Positions 35,027 through 42,429 of a stretch of DNA of 61,953 nt are shown here, piece after piece. A model generated the notes under the pieces. It was not told the DNA's origin, searched no databases, and was given only the letters and a program-made list of their open reading frames with translations. The position numbers were made by a program, and so were the translations under genes. The first letter of the stretch is position 1. The number at the start of each line of letters is the position of its first letter. The DNA lies in assembly GCA_949287505.1 (NCBI GenBank), contig CASEGX010000045.1, positions 1-61,953 of the forward strand, written 5' to 3'. This DNA is from an uncultured Spirochaetales bacterium (GTDB lineage Bacteria; Spirochaetota; Spirochaetia; Sphaerochaetales; Sphaerochaetaceae).

Positions 35027-35548
35027 ATGAAAAGATTTCTTCTGATTCTGTCAATGATTCTCCTTCTCTCTCCGGTTTTCGCTGGTGACTATCATGATGT
35101 GTCATTCACAATCGGGCAGGAGACATATAAGTGGCCCGAGAAGGGCATAAGCATGACATATGGTATCAACATAGGGCTCAGCAGCAGGCTTGAGCTGGAT
35201 ATCTGGGGCATATCATCGCTTGTTCCCCGTCCGTTTGAATCGAATATGTTCGGAGCCGAAATCGCTTTCATGCTCCTCGGGCCGCGTTCCACAGCATCCA
35301 AGGTCATGGGAAGCGGTATAAACATGATGCTCAGTGTCGGTGGCTTTTACCGCACTGACAACAATGGGGCAGGACCCATGATAGCCCTGACACCGCTTGT
35401 TGTAGGCACCCCGATATCCGGCAGGAGAGAAAGAATCCTGAGAACGGGAATAGGCTATGATGCCGTGAATAATGACGTTGTCGTGACTTTCTCCCTTCTT
35501 TCCCTTGATTACTATGTCAGAGGCACCTGGCGCGATTATTCATTCTGA
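35027..35548 (+). CDS. Exported beta-barrel-like envelope protein
   Basis: A 173-residue protein with a clean signal sequence (KRFLLILSMILLLSPVFAG). The remainder has repeated strand-like segments (ISMTYGINIGLSSRLELDIW, MMLSVGGFYR, VVTFSLLSLDYYVRGTWRDYSF in part: LSLDYYVRGTW) typical of outer-membrane proteins. The start at 35027 is taken because the signal sequence begins there; the open frame extends upstream. Seven nt separate it from the preceding envelope gene, and a terminator follows. Confidence 0.7.
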   Translation: MKRFLLILSMILLLSPVFAGDYHDVSFTIGQETYKWPEKGISMTYGINIGLSSRLELDIWGISSLVPRPFESNMFGAEIAFMLLGPRSTASKVMGSGINMMLSVGGFYRTDNNGAGPMIALTPLVVGTPISGRRERILRTGIGYDAVNNDVVVTFSLLSLDYYVRGTWRDYSF

Positions 35549-35570
35549 TTTGTTTTCCTGATTATCCCGT

Positions 35571-35599
35571 GGGCAGAGTGTCTGGCTTTGCCCATTTTT
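35571..35599 (+). terminator. Terminator of the dihydropyrimidinase-envelope operon
   Basis: Stem GGGCAGAG/CTTTGCCC (one G-U) with a 7-nt loop and ATTTTT. Confidence 0.8.
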
Positions 35600-35627
35600 C
35601 TTCTCTGAATTTTTCTTGGTTTTTTTC

Positions 35628-35655
35628 TTGACAGGAAGTGTATCCATGCTAAACT
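35628..35655 (+). promoter_or_regulatory. Promoter of the IclR-galactonate operon
   Basis: Consensus TTGACA (35628-35633), 16-nt spacer, TAAACT (35650-35655). The transcript start would fall just at the upstream edge of the palindrome at 35662-35688, a classic place for a repressor. Confidence 0.75.
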
Positions 35656-35661
35656 AATATC

Positions 35662-35688
35662 GTATTTACAAAAGCTTTTCGTAAATAC
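35662..35688. promoter_or_regulatory. 27-bp palindromic operator, probably for the adjacent IclR protein
   Basis: Arms GTATTTAC (35662-35669) and GTAAATAC (35681-35688) flank AAAAGCTTTTC, so nearly the whole 27 bp is self-complementary with one mismatched pair. It lies between the -10 box and the ribosome site (AAGGAG) of the iclR gene. Confidence 0.75.
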
Positions 35689-35703
35689 AAAAAGGAGAGA
35701 CGG

Positions 35704-36456
35704 ATGCATTCACCAACAATGAGGGTTGTTTCAATACTCAATCTTGTTGCAAGTCATAATGGAGAACTCTCAATGAGTGAGATATCCAGGCTTCTCTCCA
35801 TTCCTGTCGGTACGATTTGCCCGATACTCCAGACTCTTGTCCGTACGAACTTCCTTGAACTTTCAAAAGAGAGCAAGACATACAGCGTTGGAATGCGCTT
35901 CTTCCTTTCCGGCATGCCATTTATAGAATCCAATAATTCATTTGCGGCTGTTAAGACTGTTCTGGAGGATCTCACGGCAAAAACAGGGGAGACTTCGCAT
36001 TTCAGCCGCCTCGATGGCGGGGATGTTCTATACATCCTCAAAATCGAATCTCCCCAGCCGATAAGGATGTACTCCGCTCTTGGAAAGACGCTGCCGGCTT
36101 ATGGCACGGGACTTGGAAAGGCACTTCTTTCAGAGTACAGCCTTGATGATCTGAGAGCGCTTTATCCGAATGGTTTGAAACCTCTGACGAAATACACGGT
36201 CACGGATATAGAAGAGCTCTATGCCCAGCTTCTTGAAGTCAGAAGGACAGGTTTCGCATACGAGTCAGAGGAATCAAATGAAGGGGTGCGCTGCATAGCA
36301 CGCCCGATAAAGAAGAACGGCAAGGTATGTGCGGCGATAAGCGTCGGAATACCGGTGTTCAGATACACGGAAGAGAAGAGAGCGGCTATTGAGAAAATGC
36401 TCAGGAGCGCTTCTGAGAAGATCGAGGAAATCGTTCCATATCTTGATTACGTATGA
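35704..36456 (+). CDS. IclR-family transcriptional regulator (first paralogue)
   Basis: A 250-residue regulator: N-terminal winged helix (MRVVSILNLVASHNGELSMSE, LSIPVGTICPILQTLV) and a C-terminal IclR effector domain (LPAYGTGLGKALLSEY, TGFAYESEESNEGVRCIARP, ISVGIPVFRYT). It heads the galactonate operon behind a strong promoter and a palindrome that overlaps the transcript start, so autorepression relieved by a pathway intermediate such as galactonate or KDGal is likely. It is clearly paralogous (roughly half the residues identical by eye) to the regulator at 44945-45694. Confidence 0.92.
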   Translation: MHSPTMRVVSILNLVASHNGELSMSEISRLLSIPVGTICPILQTLVRTNFLELSKESKTYSVGMRFFLSGMPFIESNNSFAAVKTVLEDLTAKTGETSHFSRLDGGDVLYILKIESPQPIRMYSALGKTLPAYGTGLGKALLSEYSLDDLRALYPNGLKPLTKYTVTDIEELYAQLLEVRRTGFAYESEESNEGVRCIARPIKKNGKVCAAISVGIPVFRYTEEKRAAIEKMLRSASEKIEEIVPYLDYV

Positions 36457-36472
36457 AGATGGAGAAGAGTAT

Positions 36473-37621
36473 ATGAAAATCACCAAAATCAATCTCTACA
36501 CTGTTCCTCCCCGGTGGCTTTTTCTGGAGATGGAGACAGATGAAGGCATTACAGGCTGGGGTGAACCTGTCATTGAAGGAAGGGCATGGACAGTGAAGGC
36601 CGCTGTACAGGAGCTCGAGAGATATCTTGTCGCCAATGACCCGATGAAAATAGAGGATATCTGGCAGGCGATGTACAGAACAGGATTCTATCGCGGAGGG
36701 CCTGAGGTCATGAGCGCGATTGCAGGCATTGACCAGGCTCTGTGGGATATAAAAGGAAAATACTACAACGCACCGGTTTATGACCTTCTTGGTGGAAAAT
36801 GCCGCGATAGGCTTCGCGTTTACAGCTGGGTAGGCGGTGACAGACCCGGAGATCTTGAGAATGGCGTGAAGGCTCTCTGGGAAAGCGGATGTACCGCAGT
36901 CAAGATGAACGGTACGGAGGAAATGCACTACATCGACAGCTATGAAAAGGTCGATGAAGTCTGCAAGCGTGTCGAGACTATACGCAATGTGATGGGAAAC
37001 AAGATGGATATTGCCGTCGATTTCCATGGCCGTGTGCACAAGACGATGGCAAAGGTCCTCGCACATGCCCTCGAGCCTTATCATCTGATGTTCATTGAAG
37101 AGCCGGTGCTTCCTCAGAACAATGAGGCACTCAGGGAGATTTCAAATCATACATCAACACCTATAGCCACAGGTGAGAGAATGTTCAGCCGCTGGGATTT
37201 CAAACCTCTCTTTGAAGCAGGCTATGCGGATATCATTCAGCCGGATCTCTCGCACGCCGGTGGTATAAGCGAGGTGAAGAAAATCGCCTCGATGGCTGAG
37301 GCCTATGACATGGCTGTCGCTCCTCATTGCCCGCTGGGACCGATTGCACTCTCTGCCTGCGTACAGCTCGATGCATGCACGCCGAATGTCTTCATCCAGG
37401 AGCAGAGTCTTGGGATTCATTACAACAAGGGCACGGATCTCCTCGATTACCTTGTCGATCCTTCCGTCTTCAGGTTTGAGAACGGCTTCATACAGATTCC
37501 TGACAAACCTGGTCTCGGCATTGAGATCAATAAGGACAAGGTCGTTGAAGCTGCGAAAATCGGCCATGACTGGAAAAACCCTGTCTGGAGAAATTACGAC
37601 GGAACAATCGCGGAGTGGTGA
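36473..37621 (+). CDS. dgoD: D-galactonate dehydratase
   Basis: A 382-residue enolase-superfamily enzyme, the same length as E. coli DgoD and strikingly similar to it: PPRWLFLEMETDEGITGWGE, YRGGPEVMSAIAGIDQALWD, YSWVGGDRPGD, the metal-binding DFHGR and IEEPVLPQN, GERMFSRWDF, QPDLSHAGGI, and the catalytic histidine in APHCPLGPIAL. It converts D-galactonate to 2-keto-3-deoxygalactonate. The start at 36473 begins the conserved MKITKINLYTVPPRW; the gene follows the iclR stop by 16 nt. Confidence 0.94.
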   Translation: MKITKINLYTVPPRWLFLEMETDEGITGWGEPVIEGRAWTVKAAVQELERYLVANDPMKIEDIWQAMYRTGFYRGGPEVMSAIAGIDQALWDIKGKYYNAPVYDLLGGKCRDRLRVYSWVGGDRPGDLENGVKALWESGCTAVKMNGTEEMHYIDSYEKVDEVCKRVETIRNVMGNKMDIAVDFHGRVHKTMAKVLAHALEPYHLMFIEEPVLPQNNEALREISNHTSTPIATGERMFSRWDFKPLFEAGYADIIQPDLSHAGGISEVKKIASMAEAYDMAVAPHCPLGPIALSACVQLDACTPNVFIQEQSLGIHYNKGTDLLDYLVDPSVFRFENGFIQIPDKPGLGIEINKDKVVEAAKIGHDWKNPVWRNYDGTIAEW

Positions 37622-37626
37622 GAGAG

Positions 37627-38280
37627 ATGGATATTGTTTCATTCATAAAGGAAAACATGATCGTGGCTATTGCCAGGAGGGTATCCCCCCAGAGAATAGT
37701 CGAAACAGCAAAGGCTCTTGAGAAGGGTGGAATAAGGCTTCTTGAAATCACGTTCGACCAGTCTTCTCCGACATGCATCGAGGATACGGCAGCTTCCATT
37801 TCTGCTGTGAAGGAAGCGCTGGGAGAGAGAATGTGCGTCGGTGCCGGAACCGTAATTTCCGAGGAACAGGCTGTGGCCGCACACAACGCCGGTGCTGATT
37901 TCGCTCTTGCCCCTGACACCAATGTGAGTGTCATCAGAACGGTAAAGGAGCTTGGAATGGTATCAGTTCCGGGCGCGTTCACTCCATCAGAGATTCTCAC
38001 TGCCTGGAATGCCGGTGCGGATATAGTGAAGCTTTTCCCTGCAGGGAATCTCGGGCTGCCTTATCTCAAGGCAATCAGGGGCCCTATCAGTCATGTACCT
38101 CTGATGGCCGTTGGCGGTGTCGATGAGAACAATGCGGAGAGTTTTCTGAGAAGCGGTTTCTGCAGCTGCGGAATAGGGTCGAATCTTGTAAGGAACGATC
38201 TTATAAATGCCGGAAAGTATGATGAGATAACGGCACTTGCTGCGAAATATGCATCAATTGTCGATGCTGTAAGGAGTTGA
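37627..38280 (+). CDS. 2-dehydro-3-deoxy-6-phosphogalactonate/gluconate aldolase
   Basis: A 217-residue class I KDPG/KDPGal aldolase: MIVAIARRVSP, GIRLLEITFDQ, CVGAGTVISEEQA, PGAFTPSEILTAW, and the Schiff-base lysine in DIVKLFPAGNLG, then GGVDENNAESF. It cleaves the phosphorylated ketodeoxy acid to pyruvate and glyceraldehyde-3-phosphate. Sequence alone does not separate Eda from DgoA; the dgoD neighbour favours the galacto form. ATG at 37627 is chosen over a GTG 12 nt upstream. The stop overlaps the region of the kinase start. Confidence 0.9.
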   Translation: MDIVSFIKENMIVAIARRVSPQRIVETAKALEKGGIRLLEITFDQSSPTCIEDTAASISAVKEALGERMCVGAGTVISEEQAVAAHNAGADFALAPDTNVSVIRTVKELGMVSVPGAFTPSEILTAWNAGADIVKLFPAGNLGLPYLKAIRGPISHVPLMAVGGVDENNAESFLRSGFCSCGIGSNLVRNDLINAGKYDEITALAAKYASIVDAVRS

Positions 38281-38282
38281 TG

Positions 38283-39305
38283 ATGGGTAAAATAGTATGT
38301 TTCGGAGAGATGATGCTGCGTCTGAATCCTCCTGGATACCTTCGCATAGTGCAGTCTGAGAGCTTTGACGCATCCTATGCAGGAGGAGAGGCGAATGTAG
38401 CTGTATCGCTTGCAAATTACGGAGAGGATGCTGCATTCGTTTCCGTTATCCCTGCAAACCTGGTTGGACAGAGCGCTGTCAATTCTCTCAGGCGCTGGGG
38501 AGTTGATACATCCCTTATCAGAAGGGACGGGGAGAGGCTTGGAATCTACTTTGTTGAGAAAGGGGCAAGCCAGAGAGCATCGAAGGTCATTTATGACAGG
38601 AAATACTCTGCTGTATCGCTCTCAAAGCCTGAGGACTATGACTGGAAGAAGATATTCGAAGGCGCAGACTGGTTTCATTTCACTGGCATAACCCCAGCTC
38701 TCAGCAGCAGCCTTGCTTCTACATGCCTTGAGGCATGCAAGAAAGCAAAGGAAATGGGCGTGACAATAAGCTGCGACCTGAACTACAGGAAGAATCTCTG
38801 GTCGAGGGAGAAAGCGGGGGAGGTCATGGGTTCACTTGTTCCTTATGTCGATGTCCTTATCGCGAACGAAGAGGATGCTGCGGATGTATTCGGCATCAAG
38901 GCCACGGGAACGGATGTGGAATCAGGAACAATAAGTGCCGCAGGGTATGAGGAGGTGGCAGAGAAGCTTTCATCAAGGTTCGGATGCAAGGCTGTCGCAA
39001 TAACACTCCGTGGTTCCATCTCCGCAAATGACAATAACTGGGCAGGTATGCTCTACACGGATGGAAAGAGTTACCTCTCGAAGAATTATCTCATTCATAT
39101 AGTGGATCGTGTAGGTGGTGGGGACAGCTTCGGCGGTGGTCTTATCTATGCTCTACACAAAGGTTTCGATCCGCAGCATGCGATTGAGTTTGCTGTAGCG
39201 GCTTCATGTCTGAAGCAGACAATCGAAGAGGATTTCAACCATGTTTCCATAGATGAGGTGGAGGCACTGGTGAATGGAAGCGGGACAGGACGTGTCCAGC
39301 GCTAG
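38283..39305 (+). CDS. kdgK: PfkB-family 2-keto-3-deoxy-sugar-acid kinase
   Basis: A 340-residue ribokinase-fold kinase: KIVCFGEMMLRLNPP, SYAGGEANVAVSLANYG (in part), DLNYRKNLW, NEEDAADVFG, and the anion-hole/catalytic motif RVGGGDSFGGG (in DRVGGGDSFGG). It belongs to the KDG-kinase group and here should phosphorylate 2-keto-3-deoxygalactonate before the aldolase step. Three tandem starts (TTG, ATG, ATG at 38277, 38280, 38283) follow AAGGAG; 38283 has the best spacing. The symbol is a family-level choice; the galactonate function is inferred. Confidence 0.85.
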   Translation: MGKIVCFGEMMLRLNPPGYLRIVQSESFDASYAGGEANVAVSLANYGEDAAFVSVIPANLVGQSAVNSLRRWGVDTSLIRRDGERLGIYFVEKGASQRASKVIYDRKYSAVSLSKPEDYDWKKIFEGADWFHFTGITPALSSSLASTCLEACKKAKEMGVTISCDLNYRKNLWSREKAGEVMGSLVPYVDVLIANEEDAADVFGIKATGTDVESGTISAAGYEEVAEKLSSRFGCKAVAITLRGSISANDNNWAGMLYTDGKSYLSKNYLIHIVDRVGGGDSFGGGLIYALHKGFDPQHAIEFAVAASCLKQTIEEDFNHVSIDEVEALVNGSGTGRVQR

Positions 39306-39317
39306 TCAATTGAAATA

Positions 39318-39333
39318 CAGGCAGATTTGCCTG
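39318..39333 (+). promoter_or_regulatory. Small hairpin in front of the sugar-binding protein gene
   Basis: CAGGCA/TGCCTG with loop GATT, ending 2 nt before the AGGAGG ribosome site. It may act on mRNA processing or translation of the binding protein. Confidence 0.5.
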
Positions 39334-39348
39334 ATAGGAGGAAGAAAT

Positions 39349-40638
39349 ATGAAAAGAGGGTTGGTTTTTCTTACCATAGCTCTCCTTGCGGTATCCATGG
39401 TATTCGCAGGTGGTTCTGCTGAAGCTGATGATGGACAGAAGACCATTACAGTATGGGCGTGGGATGACAATTTCAATGTAGCTGTAATGAAGGAAGCTGC
39501 TGAGGTCTATGCTTCTGTCAAGCCTGATTCAGGTGTGACGGTCAATGTCGAGAGCTTCTCCAAGGAGGATGTTTTCGTAAAGCTCCAGACAGGTCTTGCA
39601 GGTGGCGGATCAGGACTTCCAGACATCGTCCTTCTTGAGGATTATGTTGCTGGAAAGTACCTCACGACATTCCCTGGATCCTTCGTGGACCTTACGGATC
39701 TCTTTGATTACTCACAGTTCCTGCCGTTCAAGGTCGACGCCGTTTCTCAGGATGGAAGGATCTATGCTGTTCCATTTGATACAGGAGCTGCTGCTCTGTA
39801 CTACCGTCTGGACCTCGTTGAGGCAGCCGGATACACAGAGGAAGATATGCAGAATCTGACATGGGATGAGTTCATCCAGATTGGAAAGGATGTCATGGAT
39901 GCAACCGGTATTCCAATGATTGTCGAGATTGCAAACAACAAGACAACACTTGTCCGTGCTATCATGCAGTCCTGCGGTGAATGGTATTTTGACCATGATG
40001 GCAACATCAATATCGTAGGCAATGAGGCTCTCAGGGCATCGTTCGAGATCCTTCTTGAGATGAGGGATGCCGGAATCCTCTTTGAAGCTGAAAGCACAGA
40101 AGGAAGGGCTGCAGCACTCAATAACGGAAGAGTTGCTTCTGTTGTCAACGCTCCTTGGTTCATCTCCTCACTCCGCCCTGCAGAGGATCAGACAGGACTT
40201 TGGAGAGCTGCGAGAATCCCGAGAGTCGCTGATATCCCTGAGTCTATCAATGCATCCAACGTTGGTGGTTCAAGCTGGTATGTCCTTGCTAATTCCGATG
40301 TGAAGGATGAGGCTATCGACTTCCTGCAGACTGTATGGCAGGGAAATACTGATTTCTACGATACGATCATGCTCAATCAGGGCGCTATGGGTTCGTATAT
40401 CCCAGGATATGCAACAGCTGTATACGATGCGGAAGATCCATTCTTCGGTGGCCAGAAGATCAATGCACTTTTCGCAGAGATCCTTCCAGAGGTTATCCCT
40501 GTTAACTATGGCGGCTATGTTGCTGAGGCAAATGATGCCATCACAACAGCCCTTGCAAATCTCTTTGCCGGCAGGACTGATATCGATGGAGCACTCGAGC
40601 AGGCAGATGCTCAGCTTCACAACCAGCTCGGCAGATAA
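39349..40638 (+). CDS. Sugar ABC importer, extracellular solute-binding protein
   Basis: A 429-residue family 1 binding protein: KTITVWAWDDNFNVAVMKEA, GLPDIVLLEDY, DGRIYAVPFDTGAAALYYR, NGRVASVVNAPWF, and NVGGSSWYVLAN. The signal peptide ends MVFAGGSAEA with no lipobox cysteine. It starts at 39349 behind GGAGGAAGAA; the frame extends back into kdgK but that part has no signal character. It belongs to the galactonate/galactoside operon and is expected to feed GH35 or DgoD substrates into the cell. Confidence 0.92.
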   Translation: MKRGLVFLTIALLAVSMVFAGGSAEADDGQKTITVWAWDDNFNVAVMKEAAEVYASVKPDSGVTVNVESFSKEDVFVKLQTGLAGGGSGLPDIVLLEDYVAGKYLTTFPGSFVDLTDLFDYSQFLPFKVDAVSQDGRIYAVPFDTGAAALYYRLDLVEAAGYTEEDMQNLTWDEFIQIGKDVMDATGIPMIVEIANNKTTLVRAIMQSCGEWYFDHDGNINIVGNEALRASFEILLEMRDAGILFEAESTEGRAAALNNGRVASVVNAPWFISSLRPAEDQTGLWRAARIPRVADIPESINASNVGGSSWYVLANSDVKDEAIDFLQTVWQGNTDFYDTIMLNQGAMGSYIPGYATAVYDAEDPFFGGQKINALFAEILPEVIPVNYGGYVAEANDAITTALANLFAGRTDIDGALEQADAQLHNQLGR

Positions 40639-40649
40639 TGTTCCAGGTT

Positions 40650-40673
40650 CCCCGGATGCACTCTCATCCGGGG
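40650..40673 (+). promoter_or_regulatory. Stem-loop between the binding-protein and permease genes
   Basis: Perfect 9-bp stem CCCCGGATG/CATCCGGGG with a 6-nt loop and no T run, ideal as an RNase barrier stabilising the binding-protein mRNA rather than as a terminator. Confidence 0.75.
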
Positions 40674-40697
40674 CATTCACAGTAGGAGGATGTTTTA

Positions 40698-41582
40698 ATG
40701 ATTGGAAGAAAAAAGAAGGGTCCGGATTACAATAAGTACGGATGGATGTTCGTATCGATTGCATTTGCCCTTTATCTCATTTTCACGATTTATCCGGCAG
40801 TGGAATCGTTCAAGCTTTCCTTTGAGAGCTTCCAGGCTGGACAGTATTCTTTTGTCGGCCTTGCTAACTATAAGAGGATGTTCGGGGATGCTATCTTCTT
40901 CCAGTCATTAAAGAATACTTTCCTGTACATGATCATACAGGTACCTGTAATGCTTTTCATGGCGCTTATAATCGCGACGCTTCTCAACAGCCGCGCTTTG
41001 AAATGGAAAGGATTCTTCAGGACCTCAATATTCCTTCCATGCGTCACATCCCTTGTCGCATACTCGATTCTCTTCAAGATGATGTTCTCCCTTGATGGTA
41101 TCGTCAATTATGTGCTCATGGGACTGGGTATTCTCGATGCGCCGTATCAGTACCTGCAGGATTCTACATGGGCAAGGGCGATAGTCATCATCGCAATGCT
41201 CTGGAGATGGACCGGCTACAATGTCATTTTCTATCTTGCCGCGCTCCAGAATATACCTCTTGAGACATTCGAGGCTGCGAAAGTCGATGGGGCCAATTCG
41301 GTGCAGAGCTTTTTCAAGATAACAATCCCGCAGCTCAAACCGATTATCCTGCTTACTGCCATCATGTCAACAAACGGTACGCTGCAGCTTTTCGATGAGA
41401 CAATGAATATAACACAAGGTGGTCCGGCGAATGCCACCATCACGATATCTCAATACATCTACAACCAGTCGTTTGTCTATGCGCCGAATTTCGGCTATGC
41501 ATCCGCAATCTCGTATGTGGTTGTGTTTCTGATGATCATACTTGCAATCATCCAGTTCAGTGTGGCTGGAAGAAAGGACTGA
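40698..41582 (+). CDS. Sugar ABC importer, permease (MalF/UgpA type)
   Basis: A 294-residue permease with a first helix at WMFVSIAFALYLIFTIYPAV, FVGLANYKRMFGDAIFF, and the EAA loop FEAAKVDGANSVQSFFKITI before PQLKPIILL. It ends with MIILAIIQFSVAGRKD. A GGAGGATG ribosome site precedes ATG. It pairs with the next permease; no ATPase gene is present in the operon. Confidence 0.93.
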   Translation: MIGRKKKGPDYNKYGWMFVSIAFALYLIFTIYPAVESFKLSFESFQAGQYSFVGLANYKRMFGDAIFFQSLKNTFLYMIIQVPVMLFMALIIATLLNSRALKWKGFFRTSIFLPCVTSLVAYSILFKMMFSLDGIVNYVLMGLGILDAPYQYLQDSTWARAIVIIAMLWRWTGYNVIFYLAALQNIPLETFEAAKVDGANSVQSFFKITIPQLKPIILLTAIMSTNGTLQLFDETMNITQGGPANATITISQYIYNQSFVYAPNFGYASAISYVVVFLMIILAIIQFSVAGRKD

Positions 41583-41593
41583 GGAGGAGAGAA

Positions 41594-42418
41594 ATGAATA
41601 AAGACAGAAACTACAGGACTGTTGGAAGGGTCTTCATGCATCTTTTCCTTCTCGTCGCCGTTTTCATCTCGATATTCCCTTTCATCTGGATGCTCATAGG
41701 TGCAACGAATACGAGTATCGACGTCACATCCGGAAAGATGTGGTTTGGCAGCAATCTTGATGAGAACTGGGCAAACCTCAGGGATACTGCAAGCGTTCTC
41801 CGCATCGCTTGGAACACAATCTCGACAACACTCATTTACACTGTGCTTTCCGTGCTGATCTGTGCAATGGCCGGATACGGGTTTGAGAAATTCCCCTCGA
41901 AGGGAAAGAGCGTTGTGTATGCGGCATTCCTTCTTTCGATGATGATTCCGTTCTCTGCCCAGATGATTCCGCTTTTCAGAATGGCCTCAGCTGTGAATAT
42001 GCTGAACACGCATATCGCGATCATACTGCCTACAATCGCAATGCCGTTCCTGGTTTTCTTCTTCAGACAGAATTTCCAGTCCTATCCGACGGAACTTATC
42101 GAGGCCGCGAGAGTCGATGGCGCAAATGAGTTCGTGATTTTCTTCCGCCACGTCCTTGTTCCGATGAAATCCACATTCGCAGCTGCTGCAATCTACGCGT
42201 TCATGAAACAGTGGAACAACTACCTCTGGCCTCTTATCGTGATTCAGACGAATGAAAAGAAGACATTCACGCTTCTTCTTTCGTCGCTTGCTTCCGCTTA
42301 CTACGTTGATTACGGCCAGCTGATGCTTGCAATCGTGATTGCTACTTTGCCAATCATCATCGTCTTCCTCACAATGCAGAAACAGTTTGTCGAGGGTATT
42401 ACAGGTTCTTCAAAATAA
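41594..42418 (+). CDS. Sugar ABC importer, permease (MalG/UgpE type)
   Basis: A 274-residue permease: VFISIFPFIWMLIGATNTS, MAGYGFEKFPSKGKSVVYAA, and the EAA loop LIEAARVDGANEFVIFFRHV with VPMKSTFAAAAIYAFMKQWNNYLWPL (in part). AGGAGGAG precedes ATG. It completes the membrane part of the importer. Confidence 0.93.
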   Translation: MNKDRNYRTVGRVFMHLFLLVAVFISIFPFIWMLIGATNTSIDVTSGKMWFGSNLDENWANLRDTASVLRIAWNTISTTLIYTVLSVLICAMAGYGFEKFPSKGKSVVYAAFLLSMMIPFSAQMIPLFRMASAVNMLNTHIAIILPTIAMPFLVFFFRQNFQSYPTELIEAARVDGANEFVIFFRHVLVPMKSTFAAAAIYAFMKQWNNYLWPLIVIQTNEKKTFTLLLSSLASAYYVDYGQLMLAIVIATLPIIIVFLTMQKQFVEGITGSSK

Positions 42419-42429
42419 AGGAAAGGAAA

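Noticed and set aside
36401..37084. 227-residue open frame opposite dgoD
   Set aside because: DgoD is recognisable along its whole length; the reverse frame has no motif.
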